Assembly (NCBI GenBank): GCA_913776965.1
Contig: CAJYQL010000031.1
Span: 1 to 60,183 of the forward strand
DNA from: an uncultured Xylophilus sp.
GTDB lineage: Bacteria; Pseudomonadota; Gammaproteobacteria; Burkholderiales; Burkholderiaceae_C
Direction: 5' to 3'
DNA: 60,183 nt
Below, piece by piece: positions 1-8,843 of this stretch (its first letter is position 1; each line of letters begins with the position of its first letter). The notes beneath the pieces are model-generated. The model saw only the letters and a list, made by a program, of their open reading frames with translations, made no database searches and was not told the origin of the DNA. The translations under genes were made by a program, and so were the position numbers.

Positions 1-1
1 C

Positions 2-700
2 TACGGCACGGCCAGCGGCACGGTGACCTCCTCGGGCATCACCTCGGGCGGTGCAGCCGGCAACTACGACGCCAAGCTGTCCTCCGGCACCCTGTCGATC
101 ACCGTCAGCGGCTCCACCGCCGTCGACCTCGGCGAGATCAAGGCCGCCAGCTCCGCCGACGAGCGCGTCGGCCAGATCGTCGCGGCCATCAACGCCAAGA
201 CCAACGACACCGGCGTGACCGCGTTCCTCTCGAAGGACGATGCGGGCACCGTCTCGATCTCGATCCGCTCTTCGGCCCTGACCTCCGCCGGTACCGCCCA
301 GACGGTCACGCTCTCGGGCTTCACCTCGGGCAACTCGGGCTTCAGCCTGACGACGACCTCGGCAGCCACCGGCACCGACACCACCGGCATCGACAACGTG
401 AGCGTCTCCACCCAGGCCGACGCCTGGACCGCGATCAAGAAGATCGACAGCGCGATCAACCAAGTCAACAGCTCGCGGGCGACGCTGGGTGCGGTGCAAA
501 GCCGGTTCGAGAACGCGATCGACACGATCGACGTGCAGAGCGAGAACATCTCCGCGTCGCGCGGCCGGATCGTGGATGCGGACTTCGCGAAGGAAACCGC
601 CAACCTCTCGCGGGCGCAGATCCTGCAGCAGGCCGGCACCGCGATGGTCGCCCAGGCCAACCAGCTTCCGCAGAGCGTGTTGTCGCTGCTCAAGGGTTGA
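2..700 (+). CDS. fliC: Flagellin, C-terminal part (5' end outside window)
   Basis: Structural protein of the flagellar filament, exported and polymerised at the filament tip. The frame is open from the left window edge, so only about 232 C-terminal residues are present. The first part is Ser/Thr/Gly-rich, as expected for the surface-exposed variable D2/D3 region and a usual target of O-glycosylation. The last 90 or so residues form the conserved helical D1/D0 region: they include ATLGAVQSRFENAI and end in NQLPQSVLSLLKG, a typical flagellin C-terminus. The gene is followed by a strong hairpin and faces a convergent sugar-modification operon. The family call is firm; whether this is the only flagellin gene cannot be told from here. 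Confidence 0.95.
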   Translation, partial: YGTASGTVTSSGITSGGAAGNYDAKLSSGTLSITVSGSTAVDLGEIKAASSADERVGQIVAAINAKTNDTGVTAFLSKDDAGTVSISIRSSALTSAGTAQTVTLSGFTSGNSGFSLTTTSAATGTDTTGIDNVSVSTQADAWTAIKKIDSAINQVNSSRATLGAVQSRFENAIDTIDVQSENISASRGRIVDADFAKETANLSRAQILQQAGTAMVAQANQLPQSVLSLLKG

Positions 701-742
701 CGATGGCCGGGCGGTCCGCCGCCCGGTACGGCGCCGCAGCGA

Positions 743-773
743 AAAGGCCGGACCTCTTGCGAGGCCCGGCCTT
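743..773. terminator. Bidirectional hairpin terminator after flagellin
   Basis: AAAGGCCGG pairs with CCGGCCTTT around a short loop, and extra pairing of CCTC with GAGG lengthens the stem. An A-run on the left and a T-run on the right let it work in both directions. It lies between the flagellin stop and the end of the convergent glycosyltransferase gene. Confidence 0.8.
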
Positions 774-873
774 TCAGCATTCGGGGCGTCCGATCTCTCT
801 ATATAGAAGCGGAAGGAGAAAACAAGGCGGTCTGGAGGCAGGCCGCGGCGTCCCTCTCGGATCGTCTGTCTGT

Positions 874-3800
874 TCAGCGACCGGTCCAGGCGTCGCGCCA
901 GGCCCGCAGATGCTCGCCTTCCAGCATCCAGTCCCGCAGCACCTCAGCGCGCAGGGCGTCTCCGGCCCGCGCCGCGGCATCGAGGTCGTGGATATGCATG
1001 CGCACCGCATCGACCCAGTCCTTGAAACGGTTCTTCACCCGTGTCACCGGCAGCGCGTTGCGGTAGCAGGCGATATCGCTGCACACCACCGGCACGCCGC
1101 AGGCGCCGTACTCGAGCAGGCGCAGGGTGCTCTTGCATTCGTTGAAGCGGTTCTGCTCGAGCGGCGCGAGCGCCAGGTCCAGGTCGAGCGCCGCCAGGGC
1201 CGCCGGGTAATCGTCGATCGGCACGCCGGCATGGACCTCGTGCACGAACGGCCGGATCCGGTCCGGGCAGAGACCGAAGAACACCCATTCCACTTCGGTC
1301 GCCAAGGCTTCGACGACGCCCGCGATCAGTTCCAGGTCTCCGGTATGCCCCATGCCGCCGGCCCAGCCGACCCGGGGCTTGTGGCCGCGCCGCCTGCGCG
1401 ACTGCAGCCCGCGCCACCAGACGGGCGGCAGGCGGTTCTGCACCACGCGGATGTCTGGATGCAGCCCCCGGAAGCTCTCGGCCAGTTCCTCGGTCGAGAC
1501 GACGAACCGGTCCACATAGGACAGGCCGCGCCGCAACACCTTGATCACGTCCTGCCCGATGTCGCGCTTGTGGACGCTCTTGACCGGCAGGTTCGGCAGG
1601 TAGTCGTCGAGCTCGTAGATCTTGAAGGACCGGGAAAACGCCTTGACCAGCTTCATGTTCTCGAGCTGATGTGGCTCCAGCTGGCGCTGGAACACCAGCG
1701 TGTCGGTGTCGTACCGCTCCATCTGCACCGGCGACAGGAAGTGGCCCGACAGCATGCCGTCGAGCAAGCCCTGCTCCTTCATCGTCTCGAAGGGCTTGAT
1801 CATGCGGTAGTGGCCGCAACCGAAGCGGTCGGCCGGAAAGACCAGGGCCGTCGGTACCGGATGCCACGGCAAGGGGCGCCACGCCAGGGCGGGGTCGGGC
1901 TCGAGCTCGAATCCCGGCCCGTCGAGCGTGAGGTGGCGGTTGTAGGCTGGATCGCGCGCCAGAAAAGGCAGCCACCGCGCGTACATCGTCTCCTGCTCCA
2001 TCCCGAAGCGGGCGGCCTTGGCATCGGTCGATGCCGCGTCCATCTGCGTCTGGCTCACCGAGCCTTCGTGCATCACGACCGCGTGCGGCGACCAGACGAC
2101 CAGATGGCCGGCCGCGCGCACCTTCAGGCAGAGGTCGACGTCGTTGTACGACACCTGGAAAGCCTCCTCGTCCAGGCCGCCAACCTCGTCGTACACCGAC
2201 TTGCGCACCATCAGGCACGCGCCCGTGACGGCACTGTAGTCCTGGTCCACCTGCAGGCGGTTCATGTAGCCCGCAGCCTCCATCGGCTCGGCGTGGAAGG
2301 GATGGTTCGCAGGGCCGCGCAGGCCCAGCAGCACGCCCGCGTGCTGGATCGTCCCGTTCGGGTAGAACAGCTTGGCGCCGACGATACCCACCTCCGGCCG
2401 CAGCGCATGGTTGAGCAACGCCTCGAGCCAGTCCTCGCGCACGATGGCCGTGTCGTTGTTCAGCAGCACCAGGTACTCGCCCCGGGCGGCGCGCGCCGCC
2501 AGGTTGTTGATGGCTGAGTAGTTGAACGGGTGCGGGTAGCGCAGGATGCGCACCTGGTCGCTGCCCATCGCCTCGACGCCGTCGAGCCAGCGCAGGGCGT
2601 CATCGTCCTCGCTGGCGTTGTCGACGATCAGCACTTCGTAGTGGCGGTATCGTGTGGTCGCTAGCAGGCTTTCCACGCAGCGCTGCAGCATCGGCAGCTG
2701 GTCCCGGGTGGGAATGATGATGGAGACGAGCGGCTGCGCCGTGTGGCCGTACTGAATCCGGTACCGGCCCGGCAACGACGACTCGACGGTCGCTGCCTCA
2801 TAACCGCGTCGCGCCAGATGGCGTTCCAGCACCAGCCGCTCGGCAGGGCTGTCCTGCAGCACGGGCGCATCGGTGGTCATCAGGGCCTCGTCGACATGGG
2901 CGAGGCCGTCGAGCCCTCCGCTGTCGATGAGCCGCGTGATCAGCTCGAATTCGAGCGCGTCCGCGAACGCCGGGTCGTAGCCGCCCGCCTGCACCAGCAC
3001 CTCGCGTTGGACGATCCAGTGGCGCGCCATGGCCGCCGGCTGGCTCAACAGGAGGTCGAGGTTGAAGCCGGGCCGGAAGGCCGCCCCCAGCCCTCCGTCG
3101 GGCAGACGGCGAATTTCGTCCGCATACACGGCACGGCATTCCGGCAGCTGCATCAGTTCCAGCGCGACCTTCAGAAGACCGTCGCGCGTGAACACATCGC
3201 CCGCGTCCGCCACCAGAACCCAGTCGTGGGCGGACTGGAGCATCAGCATGTTCAGGACGTCGACGTACCGGGTGGCCTCGACCTGCACCAGATGCAGCTT
3301 GTCGCCTGCCGTCGTGCCACCCGCCGCGCGGGTCGTGAGCACGACGATGCCGATGTTGGCGTACAGGCATTCGCCGTAGGTCAGGCTTGCCAGCGTCTGC
3401 ACCAGCTTTTCCTGGTCGCCTGCGAGGTCCCGCACGAAGATCGTGAACCCCGGTCCGCCGTCGTGCGCGGTCAGGTATTCATCGATCAGACGACCGCGCG
3501 ACTGCGTCGGCACCTGCGCATCGAGCCATGCCCGCAAAGGCTCGACCGGCGTCATCTGCTGGACGGCTTCCGCTTCCGCATCCAGGCACCGCAGCGCGAG
3601 GGCCCGGCCCTGCACGACCGCGTCGGTCAGGTGTTCGGGTTCGCCATGGGCCGCATAGATGCGACGAAACAGCGCCGGAAACTGCGGTCGCTGGCGGCGC
3701 GACACGTTGTCCACCGCTTCACGGATGCGGACCTCCACGCTGACCTGCGGTACATGCCGAAAAGGCACGATGCGCGCCAGCCGCAGCAGCAGCTCCCAGT

Positions 3801-5367
3801 CCTCGAGGCCGGCCAGCGTCGTGTCGAAACCGTCGACGGTGCGCAGGGCCTCGGCTGGCACCGCCACCGTGTTGACCGGGATGTAGTTCCCGACGTAAAG
3901 GCGGGCCAGCGAGAAATCGCCATGGAGGTAGGGCGTTTCGCGACGGATCTCGGCCCGGCGGCCGTCCTCCAGCCGTTCGATGATGCAGCAGGCATCCGTA
4001 TAGACCGCCTCGCCTGGCGCCTGGACCGCCGCATCGTGCAATACCTGCAGGTGCCCGGGCAGCATGCAGTCGTCGTCGTCCAGGAAGCAGATGTACCGCC
4101 CCGCCGCCAGGCGCAGCGCTGCATTGCGGGCGGCCGACTGGCCGCTGTTGCGGGCCAGGCGCAGGCTTTGGACCGGCAGCCCGGCCCCGGCCACGACGGC
4201 GTCGACCGGATCGCCATGGTCGTTGACCAGCACGACTTCGTAGTCCGTGAAGGTTTGCGCACGGATGCTGGCCAGCGCATCCACCAGCAACCGCGGCCGG
4301 TCGTAGGTGGTGACGATCACGGTGAAGAACGGCCGGTCGGCATGGCGCGATAGGTCGAGCCCATGGGCGTACTCCGCCCCCTGCGACTGCACAGCAGGGA
4401 TCGCCGATGAGGGCGCCGGCCGCACACCACCTAGCGTCGGCTGCATCAGCGACGCCCCTGACAGGTCGCGCAATGCTGCCAGCACGCTCTCGTGGTTCTT
4501 CAGTACGACCGCGTGCCGCTCGGTCGCCGATGGATCCCGGTGCTGCAGGTAGTGCTCGTACCGGCCCATGTACAGCGCGACGATCTCGGGCAGCGCCGCA
4601 CCGATCCGCAGCAGATTCGCGGTCACCGCGTAGCGCAGCAGGACGTGGCCGTGCTCCAGCACCGACAGTCCGGATGCCACATATTTCAGCCCCGACGACG
4701 CCTGGGCCACGTGCACGCGGAAGACCGACATCGCCTCGTTGACGAACGCGCCCTGCACGTCCCGCCGGCTCAGGTCCAGCATCAGGTCCCAGTCGGTCGC
4801 GCGGAAGAACCGCTCCTCGGGCACCGCGCGCAAGGTGTCGTCGAAGAACGCCGGTCGCAGCGCCAGGGTTTCCCGGCGGAAGAGCACTGTCCCGAGGTTG
4901 ATGTAGAGGTCCTGGCGCAGCAGGTCGGCAAACTCGTTGCGGCCGCCCGCGTAATCCCGGCCCGGCCAGCCGGGATGCTGGATCGCGTGCATCGTCCCGT
5001 CCGACTCCAGCATCGTGTAGCGGCCGTAGGCGTAACCGCATTCCGGATGGGCCTGCAATGTCGCCCGCAGCGTCTGCAATGCGCCGGGCGCCAGGAAGTC
5101 GTCGGCGCCGATCAGCAGCTGGTAGTCGCCGCGGGCCAGCGACATGCCGTAGTTGATGTTGCCGACCGCGCCGAGGTTCTTCTCGTTGCGGTAGTACCGG
5201 ATGCGCGGGTCCGACAGGTAGGGCGCGAGTCGGGCTTCGGTGTCATCGGTCGACTGGTCGTTGCAGACGATCACTTCCAGATCGTCGATCCCCTGCGACA
5301 GCACGCTGTCGATCGCCTCGGTGACGAAATGGCCGTAATTGAAGGTGGGGATGACGACGGAGATCAT
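874..5367 (-). CDS. Multi-domain glycosyltransferase (GT2 modules plus GT4-like C-terminus)
   Basis: A 1497-residue cytoplasmic protein predicted to assemble a glycan from activated sugars. Module 1 (about 1-230) is GT2: it opens SVVIPTFNYG and has a DD-type metal site in GADDF. Module 2 (from about 345) opens TVIVTTYDRP and has FLDDDD near 430. A weaker GT2-like stretch lies at about 637-850. Another clear GT2 module starts near 878 (VSIIIPTRDQ) with NNDT near 970. From about 1172 to the end is a GT-B/GT4-like region with KSTLRLLEYGACGVPVV. No membrane segment or signal peptide is evident. It is the last gene of the glycan operon and converges on flagellin, so a flagellin glycosyltransferase is a good guess, but O-antigen or another surface glycan is possible. 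The start follows the upstream radical SAM gene by 19 bases; no good ribosome site is seen. Confidence 0.85.
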   Translation of the reverse strand: MISVVIPTFNYGHFVTEAIDSVLSQGIDDLEVIVCNDQSTDDTEARLAPYLSDPRIRYYRNEKNLGAVGNINYGMSLARGDYQLLIGADDFLAPGALQTLRATLQAHPECGYAYGRYTMLESDGTMHAIQHPGWPGRDYAGGRNEFADLLRQDLYINLGTVLFRRETLALRPAFFDDTLRAVPEERFFRATDWDLMLDLSRRDVQGAFVNEAMSVFRVHVAQASSGLKYVASGLSVLEHGHVLLRYAVTANLLRIGAALPEIVALYMGRYEHYLQHRDPSATERHAVVLKNHESVLAALRDLSGASLMQPTLGGVRPAPSSAIPAVQSQGAEYAHGLDLSRHADRPFFTVIVTTYDRPRLLVDALASIRAQTFTDYEVVLVNDHGDPVDAVVAGAGLPVQSLRLARNSGQSAARNAALRLAAGRYICFLDDDDCMLPGHLQVLHDAAVQAPGEAVYTDACCIIERLEDGRRAEIRRETPYLHGDFSLARLYVGNYIPVNTVAVPAEALRTVDGFDTTLAGLEDWELLLRLARIVPFRHVPQVSVEVRIREAVDNVSRRQRPQFPALFRRIYAAHGEPEHLTDAVVQGRALALRCLDAEAEAVQQMTPVEPLRAWLDAQVPTQSRGRLIDEYLTAHDGGPGFTIFVRDLAGDQEKLVQTLASLTYGECLYANIGIVVLTTRAAGGTTAGDKLHLVQVEATRYVDVLNMLMLQSAHDWVLVADAGDVFTRDGLLKVALELMQLPECRAVYADEIRRLPDGGLGAAFRPGFNLDLLLSQPAAMARHWIVQREVLVQAGGYDPAFADALEFELITRLIDSGGLDGLAHVDEALMTTDAPVLQDSPAERLVLERHLARRGYEAATVESSLPGRYRIQYGHTAQPLVSIIIPTRDQLPMLQRCVESLLATTRYRHYEVLIVDNASEDDDALRWLDGVEAMGSDQVRILRYPHPFNYSAINNLAARAARGEYLVLLNNDTAIVREDWLEALLNHALRPEVGIVGAKLFYPNGTIQHAGVLLGLRGPANHPFHAEPMEAAGYMNRLQVDQDYSAVTGACLMVRKSVYDEVGGLDEEAFQVSYNDVDLCLKVRAAGHLVVWSPHAVVMHEGSVSQTQMDAASTDAKAARFGMEQETMYARWLPFLARDPAYNRHLTLDGPGFELEPDPALAWRPLPWHPVPTALVFPADRFGCGHYRMIKPFETMKEQGLLDGMLSGHFLSPVQMERYDTDTLVFQRQLEPHQLENMKLVKAFSRSFKIYELDDYLPNLPVKSVHKRDIGQDVIKVLRRGLSYVDRFVVSTEELAESFRGLHPDIRVVQNRLPPVWWRGLQSRRRRGHKPRVGWAGGMGHTGDLELIAGVVEALATEVEWVFFGLCPDRIRPFVHEVHAGVPIDDYPAALAALDLDLALAPLEQNRFNECKSTLRLLEYGACGVPVVCSDIACYRNALPVTRVKNRFKDWVDAVRMHIHDLDAAARAGDALRAEVLRDWMLEGEHLRAWRDAWTGR

Positions 5368-5386
5368 GCGTGGCGCGTGCGGTCGG

Positions 5387-6790
5387 TCAGATGAAGTTGA
5401 TGTGCTCGGGCGGGTGCTTCAGGTCCCACAGGAACTTGTTGACGTAGTCCTGCCGGCAGCCCACGGCGCAGTCCTTGTGCACGTCGACCGAGGACGTGAC
5501 ATCGTGGTGCACCGCCCAGTAGCGGTCGCCCATCACCATGTCGAAGAAGCTCTGATCGTGCAGGTCGCCGATGTAGAAGCGTTCCTTGTTGAAGAACGGC
5601 CCGCAGGGATAGATCTTGCCGTTGCCGGAAATCTGCAGCAGGAAGGGCGTGCCGTGGCAGACGTCGTACTTGCGGAAGCCGCCTTTGTAGAGCGCCGATT
5701 CCGCAGCCGCATTGATCTTGTTCCACTTCGCCTGCACGACGTAGTCGGCGGTCGAGTAGCTCTCGGCCTCCTTGAGCACGTCGCCGATGGTCAGGTAGTC
5801 GTCGTAGTTGATGCCGATCTCCTTGTATTCGGAGTCGGAGCAGTGCTTGATGACGAAATAGTCCACGCCCAGCTCTGCACCCAGCCGGGCTTCCTTCAGC
5901 ACCTGATCGAAACATTCCGGGATCAGCACCATCTGCAGGCCCAGCGTGCACTTGTAGCCGAACTCCTTCTTGATGCGGACCAGCTCGCGGATGTTGTCGA
6001 TCAGCACCTGGAAATTGGATTCCTTGCTCTGGTGGACCCGACGGAAGCCTTCCGCATCGCCGGCCGACAGGTTGAACCGGATCCAGCTCATGTTCTTCAG
6101 CAGGTCGTGGGCCCGGTCCATGTCGATCAGCAGGCCGTTGGTCGCCATGGAGGTATCGACGCCGAGGCTGCCGGCCAGCACCGTCGCGTCGTAGAGCGCC
6201 GGATTCAGCGTCGGCTCGCCGTCGCCGATGAAGCCGATCGACCGCACGCCGAGCCTGCCGCAATCCTCGATGTAGCGCAGGAGCGCCTCCCGGCCGATCA
6301 TCGTGCCCTGCGTCATGTTCTGCACCACCGCGTAGCAGTAGACGCACGCGGTGTTGCAGAACTTGGTCAGCCCCATGTCGATATGGATCGGCGCGAACCG
6401 CTCGCCCCGCTGCCAGGCCTGGATGCGGTCGAGGTGGTGCATCATCTTGTGGCCGTCGAAGCGGAAACGCTGTGGCGGGTTGCGGTAGCTCGGCCCGGTG
6501 AAGCTGTTGGGCGCCTCCGGCACATCGCCCGCATCGTCCTGCCCGAGCCGGACCACGCCGATCTGGCTGCCGCTGGTCACGAACTGGATCTTCTGGCCGG
6601 TGCGCTTGTCGAGCTTGTAGCTGTCGAGCAGGGCCTTCTCGTCGGTGAGCGCTGCCCGGTTGACGATGGTGTTGGATGTGCGCAGCTTGTGGCCCGGATT
6701 GCGATTCAGCGGCGCATCGTCCGGAATATCCGTCCGGGCTTCGAACCCGAATCGGTTGGTGGTGGCCTTCTGCTTGTCGTCGTCGGTCAT
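5387..6790 (-). CDS. Radical SAM/SPASM protein 1
   Basis: A 467-residue member of the radical SAM superfamily. The CxxxCxxC motif that binds the SAM-cleaving 4Fe-4S cluster is C145, C149, C152 (in KFCNTACVYCYA). A cysteine-bearing SPASM-type C-terminus begins at C378 (CHGTPF) and continues with YPCGPF and DCAVGC. About 100 residues precede the core, and no membrane segment is visible. The ATG is chosen because AGGAG lies 6 bases upstream; a longer frame extends further but has no family resemblance there. Known SPASM enzymes modify peptides or oxidise/dehydrate sugars and cyclitols (BtrN type). In this operon a sugar substrate is likelier, but the reaction is unknown. It ends in EHINFI, much like its paralogue at 8840-9940. 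Confidence 0.85.
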   Translation of the reverse strand: MTDDDKQKATTNRFGFEARTDIPDDAPLNRNPGHKLRTSNTIVNRAALTDEKALLDSYKLDKRTGQKIQFVTSGSQIGVVRLGQDDAGDVPEAPNSFTGPSYRNPPQRFRFDGHKMMHHLDRIQAWQRGERFAPIHIDMGLTKFCNTACVYCYAVVQNMTQGTMIGREALLRYIEDCGRLGVRSIGFIGDGEPTLNPALYDATVLAGSLGVDTSMATNGLLIDMDRAHDLLKNMSWIRFNLSAGDAEGFRRVHQSKESNFQVLIDNIRELVRIKKEFGYKCTLGLQMVLIPECFDQVLKEARLGAELGVDYFVIKHCSDSEYKEIGINYDDYLTIGDVLKEAESYSTADYVVQAKWNKINAAAESALYKGGFRKYDVCHGTPFLLQISGNGKIYPCGPFFNKERFYIGDLHDQSFFDMVMGDRYWAVHHDVTSSVDVHKDCAVGCRQDYVNKFLWDLKHPPEHINFI

Positions 6791-6807
6791 GACCGGCTCC
6801 TGTGGAA

Positions 6808-7866
6808 TTAGAACGGACCGGTGAACCAGTCCCCGGGAACATCGTGGTGCGGCCGTGCCGGCGGCAGGTGCTGCAGCGGCGCATCGGCAAGGCCGACCAT
6901 CGCGGCAACCTCCCGGACGATGTCGGCCGCCGTCACATAGAAATCCTGGGTCAGCCCATAACTGGTGGGCTCGGGGCAGTCGGGCGCGGCGAGGCGGCGG
7001 GGAGCTGCACGGAAGGCACCCCACTCCTCCATCGTCAGCCGGGCGATGATCTCGCCCGCGACGGAGCCGGTCGCCACGCCGGTATCCAGCACCAACAGCC
7101 GACCGGTCTTGCGCAACGATGCGCGGAGCGTGGCCCAGTCGATCGGCCGCACGCAGCGCAGATCGACCAGGTCGCACGAGACGCCGGCTGCCTCCAGTGC
7201 ACGGCAGGCATGCTGCGCCTCGGCCACGAGGTAGGACATCGCGACGATGGTCAGGTCCCCACCGTCGCGTACGGTCCGGGCCTGCCCGATCGGCACCCGC
7301 CAGTCGCCCTCGGGCACATGGTCGCGGTGGTTGTGGATCCACCGGTGCTCCAGGAAAACCACCGGGTCGTCGTCGAAGATCGCGGACAGCAGCAGTCCTT
7401 TGGCATCCGCGGCGTTGGACGGCATCACCACCTTGAGCCCGGGAATATGTGCGAACCAGGCCTGCAGGTTCTGCGAATGGGTCGGGCCCTGGCCCCAGCC
7501 CCGGCCCATGATCAGGCGCAGGGTGAGCGGCACCCGGTGCGCGTCACCGAAGGTGAAACGCCACTTGGCGGCGTTGTTGACCAGCTGGTCCATCGCCAGC
7601 AGGAAGAAGTCGAGGCGCTGATGGCACATGACCGGTCGTGCGCCCATCAGGGCGGCGCCGATGCCGATGCCGGTCATCGCGTTCTCGGACGTCGGCATGT
7701 CGAACACCCGGCGTGCACCGAACTGGTCCTGCAAGCCGGCCGTCGTGCCGAAGATGGCCTTCGGATCGTCGACGCCCAGGCCGTAGCAGATCACCGCCGG
7801 ATCCTGGGTCATCGCGAGCTGCAGCGCCTCGTGGATCGCCGCCGCAGCATGGAGGACGCGTGTCAT
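6808..7866 (-). CDS. TPP-dependent dehydrogenase E1 component, beta subunit (transketolase-like)
   Basis: 352 residues, homologous to the beta subunits of pyruvate, 2-oxoisovalerate and acetoin dehydrogenase E1. Family features include an N-terminal pyrimidine-binding half (FDMPTSENAMTGIGIGAALMG) and a C-terminal transketolase half with VDLRCVRPIDW. The ATG overlaps the stop of the alpha-subunit gene by 4 bases (ATGA) and has GGAG 7 bases upstream, so the two subunits are probably made in equal amounts. No E2 acyltransferase or E3 lipoamide dehydrogenase gene is nearby. The heterotetramer may therefore carry out a non-oxidative transfer of a two- or three-carbon unit onto a sugar, rather than serve a 2-oxoacid dehydrogenase complex. 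The substrate is not deducible from sequence. Confidence 0.85.
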   Translation of the reverse strand: MTRVLHAAAAIHEALQLAMTQDPAVICYGLGVDDPKAIFGTTAGLQDQFGARRVFDMPTSENAMTGIGIGAALMGARPVMCHQRLDFFLLAMDQLVNNAAKWRFTFGDAHRVPLTLRLIMGRGWGQGPTHSQNLQAWFAHIPGLKVVMPSNAADAKGLLLSAIFDDDPVVFLEHRWIHNHRDHVPEGDWRVPIGQARTVRDGGDLTIVAMSYLVAEAQHACRALEAAGVSCDLVDLRCVRPIDWATLRASLRKTGRLLVLDTGVATGSVAGEIIARLTMEEWGAFRAAPRRLAAPDCPEPTSYGLTQDFYVTAADIVREVAAMVGLADAPLQHLPPARPHHDVPGDWFTGPF

Positions 7867-8843
7867 GGTGTGCTCCAGGGGCCGCTGGCGTACTGCGCCT
7901 CGGCACCGAAGTGCGCCAACGGGAAGGGCGCCGCGACCGCCGCATCGAAAGCCGCCTCGATCTCGGCGTCGATCGCTGCCACGACCGCAGTCTGCGCAGC
8001 TTCCTCGATGCCCGCCCGGCGTGCCTGCAGCGCGATCGGGTCCTGCGTCTGCCACGCCTGCAATTCGCCGGCCGGCCGGTAGCCAAGTGCATCGTCGTCG
8101 CCCGGGCCGCAGTGCTCTAGCCACCGATACGTCGAAAGCTCCAGAAACGCCGGGCCGTCGCCGGCACGTACCCCCGCCACCAGGACGCGCGCGGCATCGG
8201 CCACGTACTGCACGTCGTTGCCGTCGCCCTTCTCCGTACGCAGCCCGATGCCTTTCGCCAAGTCGACGGGCGCACGTCCGGCGGGCTGGCGTTTGCTGAG
8301 CGGCGAATACACCGAATACAGGTTGTTCTCGCAGACGAACAGAACCGGCAGCCCGCGCACAACGGCGAAGTTGGCCGATTCGTAGAAGGCGCCCTCCTCC
8401 AGCGCACCGTCGCCCAGGAAGACGCAGGCGACCGCCGGCTGCCCGGCCAACTGGATGCCGAGGGCTGCCCCCACCCCCACCGGGATGCTGTTGCCGACGA
8501 TGGCGGTGCTGGCCAGAAACCCGCATGCACGATCGGTCAGGTGCATCGAACCGCCTCGCCCGCCGGAGCAGCCGTCCGCCTTGCCGTGCAGCTCGGCGAT
8601 CAGCCCGCGCAGGTCCCCGCCCTTGGCGAGGTAGTGCGCATGCGCACGGTGGGTGCTGACGGCCTGGTCCTGCGGAGTCAGGGCCGCGCACACGCCCACG
8701 GCGGCCGCTTCCTGGCCGATGGACAGATGCACCGGGCAGCGCATGCGCTGCTCCGGATAGGCACGCGCGATCGCCTGTTCCACACGGCGGATGCGCAGCA
8801 TGGCGTGCCACAGGTCGCGCGAGGACGCGGACATTGCGCTCAT
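7863..8843 (-). CDS. TPP-dependent dehydrogenase E1 component, alpha subunit
   Basis: 326 residues, the partner of the next gene. The thiamine diphosphate/Mg motif is present: GDGALEEGAFYE near residues 141-152, then ENN about 20 residues later. HLSIGQEAAAVG and STHRAHAHYLAKGGD are typical of E1 alpha subunits. The start ATG (8843) overlaps the stop of the upstream radical SAM gene by 4 bases; a second ATG three codons on is also possible. An upstream in-frame extension has no family match and lies inside the radical SAM gene. The enzyme probably decarboxylates a 2-oxoacid or cleaves a ketose to give a TPP-bound acyl or hydroxyalkyl group. Its place between two radical SAM genes in a sugar operon argues against central metabolism. 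Confidence 0.85.
   Translation of the reverse strand: MSAMSASSRDLWHAMLRIRRVEQAIARAYPEQRMRCPVHLSIGQEAAAVGVCAALTPQDQAVSTHRAHAHYLAKGGDLRGLIAELHGKADGCSGGRGGSMHLTDRACGFLASTAIVGNSIPVGVGAALGIQLAGQPAVACVFLGDGALEEGAFYESANFAVVRGLPVLFVCENNLYSVYSPLSKRQPAGRAPVDLAKGIGLRTEKGDGNDVQYVADAARVLVAGVRAGDGPAFLELSTYRWLEHCGPGDDDALGYRPAGELQAWQTQDPIALQARRAGIEEAAQTAVVAAIDAEIEAAFDAAVAAPFPLAHFGAEAQYASGPWSTP

Noticed and set aside
697-2517. A 606-residue plus-strand open frame opposite the glycosyltransferase gene
   Set aside because: Arg/His/Val-rich composition typical of the complement of a GC-rich gene, no recognisable domain; the minus-strand gene has clear GT2 modules.
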